Below are positions 36,039-44,773 of a DNA stretch of 64,000 bases, piece after piece (position 1 is the first letter of the stretch; the number at the start of each line of letters is the position of its first letter). The DNA is from Streptomyces adelaidensis (lineage in GTDB: Bacteria; Actinomycetota; Actinomycetes; Streptomycetales; Streptomycetaceae): NCBI RefSeq assembly GCF_016598475.1, contig NZ_JAEMUX010000030.1:1-64000 (forward strand). Direction: 5' to 3'. The notes under the pieces are model-generated. The model searched no databases, was not told the origin of the DNA, and saw only the letters and a list, made by a program, of their open reading frames with translations. A program made the position numbers and the translations under genes.

Positions 36039-37112
36039 TCACACTCCCCAGTCGTCGTTGACGGTGACCGCGTCGGCGATACGGAACCGGCCGCCAGGCA
36101 CCAGCGGCGTCGTGGGCTCACCCAACTCGACGACGTGCTTGCCGAACTTGGGAGCCAGCGGGCGGCCGACGTCCCGCTTGAGCCACAGACGCAGCAGATG
36201 CCGACGACGCTCAGGCTCCGGGTGGTCGACGTAACTGGTGCGTGAGTGCAGCGCGGCGTAGTTGAGCAGCCACTGCACGTCCCCCGGCTGGAAATCCATG
36301 TCGATCGGCAGGCCCGGCTCCTGCGAGATCTCGTCGAAGAGGTTGATGGCCGCGACCTGGTCGGGCGTCAGTTGCGGGACACCGGGGTACTCCTGGGCGC
36401 TGAAGATCATCGAGTTGCCCGCGTAGGTGCTGAAGACTCCGTCGACGTAGCCGATGATCGGCGAGGTGTACGTCAGTTCCGGAGAGTCGGGGTCCTGACG
36501 CCGCCAGTCCCAGTGGTACGTGTCGAAGAGCCGAGGAGCGAGGTCCGGCCGGCGGCGCAGCATCTCGTTGTAGATCGTGGTGCCGCTGACCAGGCTGGAG
36601 GCTCCACCCTCCTTGGCGCCGCGCAGGCACATGAGGGCGACGACGTCGGAGCTGTCCGAGTGGAACGGCAGCCGGTCCCGTACGCGGGAGGGCAGAGCCC
36701 CCTCGTCGGACAACGTCTTGTTGGAGGTGGCGATCACGTGGTCGAGCAGGTCCCCCCGCTGGTTCTGCCCGATCGGCTGGCCCAGGTGCAGTCCCATGAC
36801 GAAGAAGACGGCGGCGGCCATGGCGTCGCCGTACTCCTCGGTGCGCAGGCCGCGCACCAGGACGAAGCCGCGTCCGGCGTCCATCTGGGCTGCGCACTCC
36901 TCGTTGAGTGCGCAGCAGGCGTCGAACGGGTAGTCGGCGGCGGTGACGGTGCGCAGGTCGGGGTTCTCGGCGACGAAGCGCCGTCCCAGCGCCTCCAGCT
37001 CAGCGCGCTCGGCGTCGCTGAGCACGTAGATCCATGCGGTGGACCTCGACAACTCCTCGCCGCGCCAGGCGGACGGCCCGGAGATCGGCTGAAGGCCGAC
37101 AGTGGTGGTCAT
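36039..37112 (-). CDS. TauD/TfdA-family Fe(II)/2-oxoglutarate dioxygenase
   Basis: A 357-residue oxygenase. The iron ligands are His151 and Asp153 in FHSDSSD and His289 in ALHSRTSY; an arginine in RRRHLLRLWL would bind 2-oxoglutarate. The middle block GQPIGQNQRGDLLDHVIATSN is typical of the larger TauD/TfdA relatives. The family hydroxylates small acids, amino acids or aryloxy compounds. ATG 37112 with GAGGAG upstream. It is the second gene on a transcript led by a 46-residue peptide and an operator-linked promoter, so it belongs to the cluster regulon. Substrate unknown. Confidence 0.88.
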   Translation of the reverse strand: MTTTVGLQPISGPSAWRGEELSRSTAWIYVLSDAERAELEALGRRFVAENPDLRTVTAADYPFDACCALNEECAAQMDAGRGFVLVRGLRTEEYGDAMAAAVFFVMGLHLGQPIGQNQRGDLLDHVIATSNKTLSDEGALPSRVRDRLPFHSDSSDVVALMCLRGAKEGGASSLVSGTTIYNEMLRRRPDLAPRLFDTYHWDWRRQDPDSPELTYTSPIIGYVDGVFSTYAGNSMIFSAQEYPGVPQLTPDQVAAINLFDEISQEPGLPIDMDFQPGDVQWLLNYAALHSRTSYVDHPEPERRRHLLRLWLKRDVGRPLAPKFGKHVVELGEPTTPLVPGGRFRIADAVTVNDDWGV

Positions 37113-37226
37113 GATGGTGCGCTCCTCGAAAATGCGGTGAAAGCCCGTGGGCGAAGACCCGACGGACGACGAAGCTCTCGGTGCGGCGGGTGTTCGTCGC
37201 TCGGCGACGAACGGCACTCGGAACAC

Positions 37227-37367
37227 TCAGAACGGGGTCTGAGGCTCGCCGGCGGCCGTACCGGGGCGCAGTCCTTCCCGTGGCGGGAAGTAGCTGAGCG
37301 GCTCGTCATAGGTTCGGCGGCCAGCGCACGACACGAGCAGAACGCCGATCAGGGCGACTGTCTCCAT
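37227..37367 (-). CDS. Small 46-residue protein encoded ahead of the TauD-like gene
   Basis: The frame begins at ATG 37367, ten bases after AAAGGA and about 24 bases after the predicted transcription start, and ends at TGA 37227. The product starts METVALIGVLLVSCAG, a hydrophobic stretch with a lipobox-like SCAG, then RRTYDEPLSYFPP and a Pro/Gly-rich tail ending QTPF. The signals for its expression are better than for many annotated genes here. It could be a tiny membrane or lipoprotein, a modified peptide whose maturation involves the TauD enzyme, or a regulatory leader. No family recognised. Confidence 0.5.
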   Translation of the reverse strand: METVALIGVLLVSCAGRRTYDEPLSYFPPREGLRPGTAAGEPQTPF

Positions 37368-37397
37368 GCTGGTTCCGTCCTTTCGAGAAGTGCCTCA

Positions 37398-37465
37398 ACC
37401 GTAGGTGAGAGCAGAATGCGAGTCAATAGGCGTGACGATGTCTCGTATTGCAGTACACGCGCGTC
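37398..37465 (-). promoter_or_regulatory. TauD-unit promoter with cluster operator copy 9
   Basis: Minus strand -35 TTGACT (37421-37426), 17-bp spacer, -10 TACGGT (37398-37403). Upstream at 37441-37465 the operator's second half (GCAATACGAGA) is well kept, nearly identical to that of copy 1, while the first half is poor. Here the site sits just upstream of the -35 rather than over it. Confidence 0.6.
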
Positions 37466-37479
37466 GTCTGTTCCGCCGC

Positions 37480-37870
37480 ACCCGTCCAGGCGAGTGGGAG
37501 CAGGCCCGCCGCCTGCCAGGCGGAAGAGGAAGCGCCGGGTCCGCTGTCACCGCCGGGCTGTTCGCCGGTCCGTACATTGCGTAGGTCGTCGCGGGACTGG
37601 TGGGCGAAGACGAGACGGCCGTCCTGGTGGACCCGATGGTGACCACCGGGGCCCGGTCGCCGATCTTGCCGCCCATGGCCTGGCATTGGTCGAACAGTTC
37701 GCTGCCGGGTTCGTTCTGGACGCCGAGCCAGGTCTGGTCGTCCCCGCCGTGCACGACGACATCGAGCCGGCCGACCTGGCCGAGGGTGGGCCCCCGGCGT
37801 GTCTTGGTAGTGCCGGCGAGGCGGCGTTCGCCGGTCCAGCTCATGCAGGCGTTGTCCTGTGCGCACCCCG
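37480..37870 (-). pseudogene. Relic of a PLL-like beta-propeller lectin
   Basis: Two minus-strand frames carry pieces of one repeat protein. In one: GRLDVVVHGGDDQTWLGVQN, then CQAMGGKIGDRAPVV; in the other, shifted: HQDGRLVFAHQSRDDLRNV. The pattern of DGRL-x-VF, a Trp-containing strand and MGG repeats resembles PLL-type fucose-binding propeller domains of secreted actinobacterial proteins. There is no intact start or signal peptide, and frames change. A short dead fragment seems most likely. Confidence 0.5.
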
Positions 37871-37970
37871 TAGTGAGAGCTGCCGCAACCTGGGATGGCT
37901 TGCAGGGGGCTGTCACGGAAGGGACGGCGTGAGCCGGGCGGTCTGCCGACAGAGCGACTTGCCGAGCCGC

Positions 37971-38350
37971 ATGCCCAGCAAGATCGAGGTGGGCCCGGAG
38001 TCCGGCCGCCGGCTGTGGACCGGTAGCTGTAATCGGGAGGGCCCGTCCGGCTACGGCACCGTCGCCTCCAGGGGAAGACGCAACTCGTTCACCGTGTGGT
38101 GTTCAAGCTGCTGGTTGGGGAGATCTCGGAAGGCTTTCAGGTGAGTCACGCCGAGCCACGGGCACCCCACCACACTCGATGGTGCAATCCGCATCACCTG
38201 GAATCCGTGACGGGGGAGGAAGCTCTTCGGTGCCGGGACTGGGATAGGGCATGCGCCCGCAGGACCCACTGCCCAAACGGTCACGAGTACACGTCGGTGA
38301 ACACGCACCACGACCCCCCCGGGCTTTCGGCAGTGCCGGGCCTGCCGTAG
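37971..38350 (+). pseudogene. HNH endonuclease, frameshifted and decayed
   Basis: Frame one from ATG 37971 gives KIEVGPESGRRLWTGSCNREG, the usual start of small HNH_3 endonucleases. Near 38085-38100 the frame shifts and continues as FKLLVGEISEGFQVSHAEP, WCNPHHLESVTGEEA and RTHCPNGHEYTSVNT, the standard C-terminal half with zinc-type CNPxHLExVT and HCPxGHEYT motifs. The expected DH of the catalytic site reads SH. Such genes are typical of phage, introns and other mobile DNA, so this marks past insertion between the catabolic region and pcaL. Confidence 0.8.
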
Positions 38351-38421
38351 CGAGAGAGACAAGAGCCGTTAGGTTTGGGACCCGCATGTGAGATCCCGTG
38401 AGAGATGAGAGGGTCTGACGG

Positions 38422-39720
38422 GTGAGCGAGACACTACCGAACACCCTGCAATACCGCTTTGACGGGCCAGAAGACGCCCCAGTCCTGATCCTGGGCCCTT
38501 CGCTCGGTACCACATGGCACATGTGGGACCGGCAGATCCCCGAACTGGCCAAGCAGTGGCGGATCTTCCGCTTCGACCTGCCCGGCCACGGCGGCGCGCC
38601 CGCGTACCCCGGCGGATCGGTCACCGAACTGGCGTCCCGGCTGCTGGCCACGCTCGACGCCGTCGGCGTACAGCGCTTCGGCTACGCCGGCTGCGCGCTC
38701 GGCGGCGCCATCGGGACCGAGCTGGCGCTGCGTCATCCCGAGCGCATCGCCTCGCTCGCGCTGATCGCCGCCTCGCCCCGCTTCGGCACGGCCGACGAGT
38801 TCCGCCAGCGCGGAGTGATCGTACGGACGAACGGTCTCGACCCGATCGCCCGTACGTCCCCGGACCGCTGGTTCACCGCCGGGTTCGCGGCGGCGCAGCC
38901 CGCGATCACCGAGTGGGCCGTGCAGATGGTCCGCACCACCGACCCCGGCTGCTACATCGCCTCCTGCGAGGCGCTCGCCTCGTTCGACGTGCGCACCGAA
39001 CTCGGCCGGATCGGCGTCCCCACCCTCGTCCTCGTCGGCTCCGACGACCAGGTCACCGGCCCGGCCGAGGCCCGCACCCTCGTCGCGGGCATCCCGGACG
39101 CCCGTCTCGCCGTCGTCCCCGGCGCCTCGCACCTCGTCCCGGTCGAACAGCCCGCGGCGGTCACCGACCTCCTCGTGCGCCACTTCTCCACGGCCTGGCA
39201 GCCCGCCTACGACTCGACCACCGGCCAGGTCGCCATCCCTGCGGCCCCGGTCAAGCCGGCCATCGCCGCCGTCCCGCCGCAGACCGGGCCGGTCGCCGAG
39301 ATCGCCCCGGCCGCCGCCCAGCCCGAGGCGATGGGCAGACCGGACCCGTACGACGCCGGACTCAAGGTCCGCCGCGAGGTGCTGGGCGATGCGCACGTCG
39401 ACCGGGCGCTGGCCACGGCGGACGAGTTCTCCGGCGACTTCCAGGAGTTCATCACCCGCTACGCCTGGGGCGAGATCTGGGACCGGCCAGGCCTCGACCG
39501 GCGCTCCCGCAGCTGCGTCACGCTGACCGCCCTCGTCGCCGGCGGACACCTGGACGAACTCGCCTTCCACACCCGCGCCGCCCTCCGTAACGGCCTCACC
39601 CCCAACGAGATCAAGGAAGTCCTCCTCCAGGCCGCCGTCTACTGCGGCGTACCGGCCGCGAACAGCGCGTTCAGGGTGGCCCAGCAGGTCATCCGCGAGG
39701 AGACCACCCCCGAGGAGTGA
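38422..39720 (+). CDS. pcaL: 3-oxoadipate enol-lactonase/4-carboxymuconolactone decarboxylase fusion
   Basis: A 432-residue bifunctional enzyme of the protocatechuate branch. Residues 1-260 form an alpha/beta hydrolase (GPSLGTTWHMWDRQIPEL, FDLPGHGGAP, GSDDQVTGPAEARTL, GASHLVPVEQP) for the lactonase step. An Ala/Pro-rich linker leads to the decarboxylase domain (about 310-430: GLKVRREVLGDAHVDRA, RYAWGEIWDRPGLDRRSRS, AVYCGVPAANSAF). At the nucleophile elbow the sequence reads GCALGG, with Ala92 where PcaD enzymes have Ser. Its product, 3-oxoadipate, is the substrate of PcaIJ. Other pca genes are not in the window. Confidence 0.9.
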   Translation: MSETLPNTLQYRFDGPEDAPVLILGPSLGTTWHMWDRQIPELAKQWRIFRFDLPGHGGAPAYPGGSVTELASRLLATLDAVGVQRFGYAGCALGGAIGTELALRHPERIASLALIAASPRFGTADEFRQRGVIVRTNGLDPIARTSPDRWFTAGFAAAQPAITEWAVQMVRTTDPGCYIASCEALASFDVRTELGRIGVPTLVLVGSDDQVTGPAEARTLVAGIPDARLAVVPGASHLVPVEQPAAVTDLLVRHFSTAWQPAYDSTTGQVAIPAAPVKPAIAAVPPQTGPVAEIAPAAAQPEAMGRPDPYDAGLKVRREVLGDAHVDRALATADEFSGDFQEFITRYAWGEIWDRPGLDRRSRSCVTLTALVAGGHLDELAFHTRAALRNGLTPNEIKEVLLQAAVYCGVPAANSAFRVAQQVIREETTPEE

Positions 39721-39755
39721 GGGCGGTGATCGACGGCCGCAGGCAGGATGGACCC

Positions 39756-40397
39756 ATGAAACTCACGCTCACGAAGAAGTCGCATGCCTGCGTCCGCCTG
39801 GAGAAGAACGGACGCACGCTCGTCATCGACCCGGGCGGGTTCAGCGAGCAGGACGCCGCGGTCGGCGCGGACGCCGTCCTGGTCACACACGAGCACCCCG
39901 ACCACTTCGACGAGGGACGGCTGCGGGCGGCCCTGGAGGGCAACCCGGCCGCCGAGATCTGGACCCTGCGGTCCGTCGCCGAGAAGATCGCCGCCGCCTT
40001 CCCCGGCCGGGTGCACACCGTCGGCCACGGCGACACGTTCACCGCCGCGGGCTTCGACGTCCAGGTCCACGGCGAACTCCACGCCGTCATCCACCCCGAT
40101 CTCCCGCGCATCACCAACGTCGGCTACCTCGTCGACGACGGCCGCGTCTTCCACCCCGGCGACGCCCTCACCGTCCCCGACCACGCCGTCGAGACGCTGA
40201 TGCTCCCCGTCATGGCACCCTGGAGCAAGATCTCCGAGGTCATCGACTACGTCCGCGAACTCAAGCCGCGACGCGCGTACGACATCCACGACGCCCTCCT
40301 CACCGACCTCGCCCGCCCCATCTACGACCGCCAGATCGGCGCCCTCGGCGGCGCGGAACACCTGCGCCTCGCCCCGGGCACCTCGGCGGACGTCTGA
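39756..40397 (+). CDS. MBL-fold metal-dependent hydrolase
   Basis: A 213-residue metallo-beta-lactamase-fold protein: start MKLTLTKKSHACVRL, metal motif THEHPDHFDEGRL, later GELHAVIHPD, VFHPGDAL and YDIHDALL. It belongs to the UlaG-like group, which contains lactonases and nucleases; the true reaction is unknown. ATG 39756 has AGGATGG upstream. It follows pcaL by 35 bp in the same direction and is followed by exonuclease III. Confidence 0.82.
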   Translation: MKLTLTKKSHACVRLEKNGRTLVIDPGGFSEQDAAVGADAVLVTHEHPDHFDEGRLRAALEGNPAAEIWTLRSVAEKIAAAFPGRVHTVGHGDTFTAAGFDVQVHGELHAVIHPDLPRITNVGYLVDDGRVFHPGDALTVPDHAVETLMLPVMAPWSKISEVIDYVRELKPRRAYDIHDALLTDLARPIYDRQIGALGGAEHLRLAPGTSADV

Positions 40398-40480
40398 GGG
40401 ACGCCCCCGACCTCGGTGGATGCCCGGGTGACGACCGGGCGGGACCGGCGTTGTCAGACCCGCCCGGTAAGTTGTGAGGC

Positions 40481-41260
40481 ATGCGCATCGCGACCTGGAA
40501 CGTGAACTCGATCACCGCCCGCCTCCCGAGGCTCCTGGCCTGGCTGGAGAGCAGCGGCACGGACGTGCTCTGCCTCCAGGAGGCCAAGATCGCCGAGGAC
40601 GGCTTCCCGTTCGAGGCGCTGCGCGAGAAGGGTTACGAGGCGGCGGTGCACGCCACGGGCCGGTGGAACGGCGTGGCGGTGATCTCCCGCGTCGGTATCG
40701 AGGACGTGGTCAAGGGCCTGCCCGGCGACCCCGGTTACGACGGCGTCGTGGAGCCCCGCGCCCTCTCCGCGACCTGCGGCCCGGTCCGCGTCTGGTCGGT
40801 GTACGTGCCGAACGGCCGCGAGGTCGACCACCCGCACTACGCGTACAAGCTCCAGTGGTTCGAGGCCCTCAAGGCCGCCGTCGCCGGTGACGCGGCCGGC
40901 AGCCGCCCCTTCGCCGTCATGGGCGACTACAACGTGGCCCCGACGGACGACGACGTGCACGACGTCGCCGCCTTCGAGGGCCTCACCCATGTCACCCCCG
41001 CCGAGCGCGCCGCCCTCGCCTCCCTCCGCGAGGCCGGCCTCTCCGATGTCGTCCCGAGGCCCCTCAAGTACGAGCACCCCTTCACGTACTGGGACTACCG
41101 GCAGCTCTGCTTCCCCAAGAACCGAGGCATGCGCATCGACCTCGTCTACGGCAACGAGCCGTTCGCGAAGGCCGTGAGCGACTCGTACGTGGACCGGGAG
41201 GAGCGCAAGGGCAAGGGCGCGTCCGACCACGCGCCGGTCGTGGTGGACCTGGACCTGTAG
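40481..41260 (+). CDS. xth: Exodeoxyribonuclease III
   Basis: A 259-residue AP endonuclease/exonuclease of the base-excision-repair pathway. Characteristic are the start MRIATWNVNSITARL, metal Glu in LCLQEAKI, VYVPNG, VMGDYNVAPTDDDV, and GASDHAPVVVDL near the end, with catalytic Asp and His. Length is normal. It acts on abasic sites and 3' ends of DNA. It converges on the SGNH hydrolase gene with only three bases between the stops, leaving no room for a terminator outside coding sequence. Confidence 0.95.
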   Translation: MRIATWNVNSITARLPRLLAWLESSGTDVLCLQEAKIAEDGFPFEALREKGYEAAVHATGRWNGVAVISRVGIEDVVKGLPGDPGYDGVVEPRALSATCGPVRVWSVYVPNGREVDHPHYAYKLQWFEALKAAVAGDAAGSRPFAVMGDYNVAPTDDDVHDVAAFEGLTHVTPAERAALASLREAGLSDVVPRPLKYEHPFTYWDYRQLCFPKNRGMRIDLVYGNEPFAKAVSDSYVDREERKGKGASDHAPVVVDLDL

Positions 41261-41263
41261 CCG

Positions 41264-43024
41264 TCACAACAGGCCGAGGTCCACCGACTCGGCCAGCGCC
41301 GCCAGCCCCGCGTCGCCCGGATGCAGATGGTCCCCGCTGTCGTACGCGGGCAGCATCCGCGCCGGGCGGTCGGGGTCCCGCAGCACCGCGTCGAAGTCGA
41401 GGACCCCGTCGAAGTCCTCGTTGCCCCGGATCCACTCGTTCACCGCGACCCGCTGGGCATCGGCGGCGGCCGTGCACCGGGTCTCTCCCTCGCACGGAGC
41501 GATCGTCGCCGCGAGCGTCCGCAGCCCGCGCTCGTGCCCCCGGGCCGCGATCTCCCGTAGCCCGGTGACGACCTCGTCCGCCGTCGCACCCCAGCGGACG
41601 TCGTTGACGCCCTGGAAGACGACGACGCTGCGGGCCGAGGTCTGGGCGAGGACGTCGCGGTCGAGGCGGTGCAGGGCGCTCACACCGCCCGTGTCGGTGG
41701 AGACGCCGTCGCCCGGATAGCGGTCGGTGACCACCCGATTCGCCGAGATCCCCTGGTTGAGGACGCCGTAGCGCGGGACCTCGTCCTGGGCCAACAGCCG
41801 CCTCGCCAGCACATCGGGCCACCGCCGGTTCGCCCCGGCCGTCGACTTCTCCCCGTCGGTGATCGAGTCCCCGAGAAGCACGACGGAGCCCGGCCCGCCG
41901 CCCACATCCACCCCCGTCAGCAGTGGCCAGGCCGTGACCGCCGAGGTGTACGCCGTCGCCGAGCCGTCGCCCGCGTGGTCGCCCGGCTCGCTGACGTACG
42001 AGGTCTGCTGGGCGAGCCGGTGCACGGGCGCCGCCGTGACGGTCCCCGGCAGATGGAAGCTCACCAGCAGGTTGGTGTCCGGCGGCACCTCGAAGCCCAG
42101 CGGGTCACTGAACTCCTGTGCGCCCGCCGGGATCGCGGTGCCCGCCGCACCCCGGAACGACAGCGGCACCGGCGCGCTCCGGGCGGCGGCCCCCACCCCC
42201 TGCAACGCCACCGTCGCGCTTGCGACCCGTACCGGCGCGGACGCGAACGTGTTGTCGAGCCGGATGCGCACCCGGGGCCCGCCCGCCGAGGTGTGGACGA
42301 CCAGTCGCAGCGTCCGGTCGGTCCAGGGCCCGACCGCCGTGTGACCGGAGGTGGACGCGGCCCAACTACCCGTCCAGCCGCGTGACTCGGGCCGCACCGC
42401 CAGGGCGAACACATGCAGGTCCCGGTTGCGCGGCAGGGTCACGGAGGCGACCTCGCGGCCACGCGCGATCGGCACGGTGACGACGTACAGGCGTGCCTTC
42501 TCGGTGAGTTGGCCGTCGGGCGTGTTGATGTGGGGGAGCGCGACGGCCTTGGTGGCGAGTGGGCCGGTGCGCCAGTCCGGCGCGGTCAGGCGGTACGTGG
42601 AGCGGGCGCCGCCCGCGTAGCGGACCGTGCCGGTGCCGGTCGCGTCGGTGCCGGCCGTGCCGGCGACGAGGAGGGCGAGGGCGTCGCCATGGCCCCGCAC
42701 GCGCACGGACTGGCCCGCCGCGCGTACGTTGTCGGGCTCGCCCGCCGTGCGGCGCGGCCACGTCAGGCGGGCGCCCTGAACGGTCAGCGCCCGCCAGGGC
42801 GTCCATCCCGCGGCCGTCAGGTCGGCCGCCGAGAGGGAGCCGCCGGCGCCGTCGAAGTCGGCCTCGGCGGGCCGCGCGTCGTGGCTGACCGCCCGGTTGT
42901 CGAAGAGGCGTTCCAGCGGCGCCGGTTCGGTCACCCCTCCGTCGGCTGCGCGGGCCGAAACGGCGGGTGCGACCGCCGCCAACAGACCCAGTACAACGGC
43001 CGTTCCCCAGACGCGTCGGCGCAC
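41264..43024 (-). CDS. Secreted SGNH/GDSL-family esterase
   Basis: A 586-residue exported hydrolase. GTG 43024, preceded by GGGAGGGG, gives a signal peptide (RRRVWGTAVVLGLLAAVAPA, cleavage near SARA). The C-terminal half contains the SGNH blocks: VVLLGDSITDG with the nucleophile Ser, NQGISANRV, FQGVNDVRWG and SGDHLHPGDAG with catalytic Asp/His. The N-terminal 350 residues are beta-rich and would bind substrate or support the fold. Probably an extracellular carbohydrate or lipid esterase; substrate unknown. Confidence 0.88.
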   Translation of the reverse strand: MRRRVWGTAVVLGLLAAVAPAVSARAADGGVTEPAPLERLFDNRAVSHDARPAEADFDGAGGSLSAADLTAAGWTPWRALTVQGARLTWPRRTAGEPDNVRAAGQSVRVRGHGDALALLVAGTAGTDATGTGTVRYAGGARSTYRLTAPDWRTGPLATKAVALPHINTPDGQLTEKARLYVVTVPIARGREVASVTLPRNRDLHVFALAVRPESRGWTGSWAASTSGHTAVGPWTDRTLRLVVHTSAGGPRVRIRLDNTFASAPVRVASATVALQGVGAAARSAPVPLSFRGAAGTAIPAGAQEFSDPLGFEVPPDTNLLVSFHLPGTVTAAPVHRLAQQTSYVSEPGDHAGDGSATAYTSAVTAWPLLTGVDVGGGPGSVVLLGDSITDGEKSTAGANRRWPDVLARRLLAQDEVPRYGVLNQGISANRVVTDRYPGDGVSTDTGGVSALHRLDRDVLAQTSARSVVVFQGVNDVRWGATADEVVTGLREIAARGHERGLRTLAATIAPCEGETRCTAAADAQRVAVNEWIRGNEDFDGVLDFDAVLRDPDRPARMLPAYDSGDHLHPGDAGLAALAESVDLGLL

Positions 43025-43234
43025 GCGTGACCCCTCCCGCTCGCTGATGACGATGATGGCGACGATGACGATGAGACATCGATACAACGATGAGACGACA
43101 GATGCGCCACGAAACTAAAGAGCCGTCATGGGCCCGTCAATGAGGCGTGCGCGAACGCGGGGTGAATCCCCGGCGAACAGGCGGTACCCGCGCGCCTGTG
43201 GTGCGAAGGGGGGTGCGAATGACACGCTGACCGC

Positions 43235-43696
43235 ATGAACATCTCTTTCCTGGGCAACTGGCGCAAGAGGCGTGACCCCGCCTTCGGGGTCGCGGTGTTC
43301 ACCGGCGGCGACAGCGGCGACGGCGGTGACGACGACGGTCACCAAGCCCTCGCCGAACTGCTCTCCGAATGCGAACTGCTGCGCGCGCAGGCCGAACAGG
43401 CCGGGGTCGAACTCGACGATTCCACCGCCTCGTTGGAGGCGCTCGACCAGCTCGTCCCGCGCTGGCGCGACGACGAGGAGACCGCGGCCTGGCTCGGGAA
43501 CGACGCCGGGCTCTACCTCGGCACGGTCGTCGTACGCGCTGTCCCCGGCGCCCGCTGGGAGATCTGGCCGAACGGACAGCCCGTGGTCCGACTGGCCTCC
43601 GGCCGGGAGGTCGACGTGGTCGAGGCGGGCCAGGAGTGGGCCGCCAGCGGCGTACCGGAGCTCTCCCAGTTGTATGCCGAGGTCGCGGAGGGATGA
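43235..43696 (+). CDS. Conserved actinobacterial hypothetical (DUF6278-like)
   Basis: A 153-residue cytoplasmic protein: basic start MNISFLGNWRKRRDPAFGVAV, an acidic Gly/Asp linker, then a helical region and a beta segment AGLYLGTVVVRAVPGARWEIWP ending VPELSQLYAEV. I associate this with a Streptomyces family of unknown function (DUF6278), from memory only. No catalytic motif is evident. It lies between the divergent SGNH gene and the ABC ATPase and has its own promoter space. Confidence 0.6.
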   Translation: MNISFLGNWRKRRDPAFGVAVFTGGDSGDGGDDDGHQALAELLSECELLRAQAEQAGVELDDSTASLEALDQLVPRWRDDEETAAWLGNDAGLYLGTVVVRAVPGARWEIWPNGQPVVRLASGREVDVVEAGQEWAASGVPELSQLYAEVAEG

Positions 43697-43790
43697 CCGC
43701 ACAATACGGCTAATTCCCGAAAGTGCGTGTTCCCGTATAGAGGCAACTTCCGTCCGGATAGTTTGCGGCATCTGCGGCACGGCGTGCGGC

Positions 43791-43845
43791 GGCACAACAG
43801 GGCACAACACGACACGGCACAACACGACACGGCACAACACCACAC
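43791..43845. repeat. Short tandem repeats upstream of the ABC ATPase
   Basis: Four copies of GGCACAACA(C/G) at 43791, 43801, 43816 and 43831, the later ones separated by GACAC, giving 15-bp units. They lie 30-80 bp before the ATPase start. Could be a slipped repeat or a binding array. Confidence 0.6.
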
Positions 43846-43873
43846 GGTCGAGAGTGACTGGGGCGGGCAGGGC

Positions 43874-44617
<744 letters not shown>

Positions 44618-44773
44618 CCACCCCCACTGGACCGGGCGCGGGCCTCGACTACGATGAGCGGTTCATCCACTCGGGGGTGACCGGGGCCATGGACGCCGCC
44701 CCGGCCGAACCGGTGACGCTGCTGCCAGGCGCGCAGTAGCCAGGGGCCAGGCCCGCCCGGCGGCAGCCGGAGA

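Noticed and set aside
35777-36061. 94-codon plus-strand frame between the two terminators
   Set aside because: It runs through the TauD terminator and has no ribosome site or recognisable domain.
41258-41266. Three-base gap between convergent xth and SGNH genes as evidence of misannotation
   Set aside because: Both stops are supported by complete C-terminal motifs (GASDHAPVVVDL and SGDHLHPGDAG), so the tight convergence is real but unremarkable.
44650-44739. Short coding-like stretch after the orphan ABC ATPase
   Set aside because: No start with a ribosome site and no similarity recognised; too short to support as a gene or relic.
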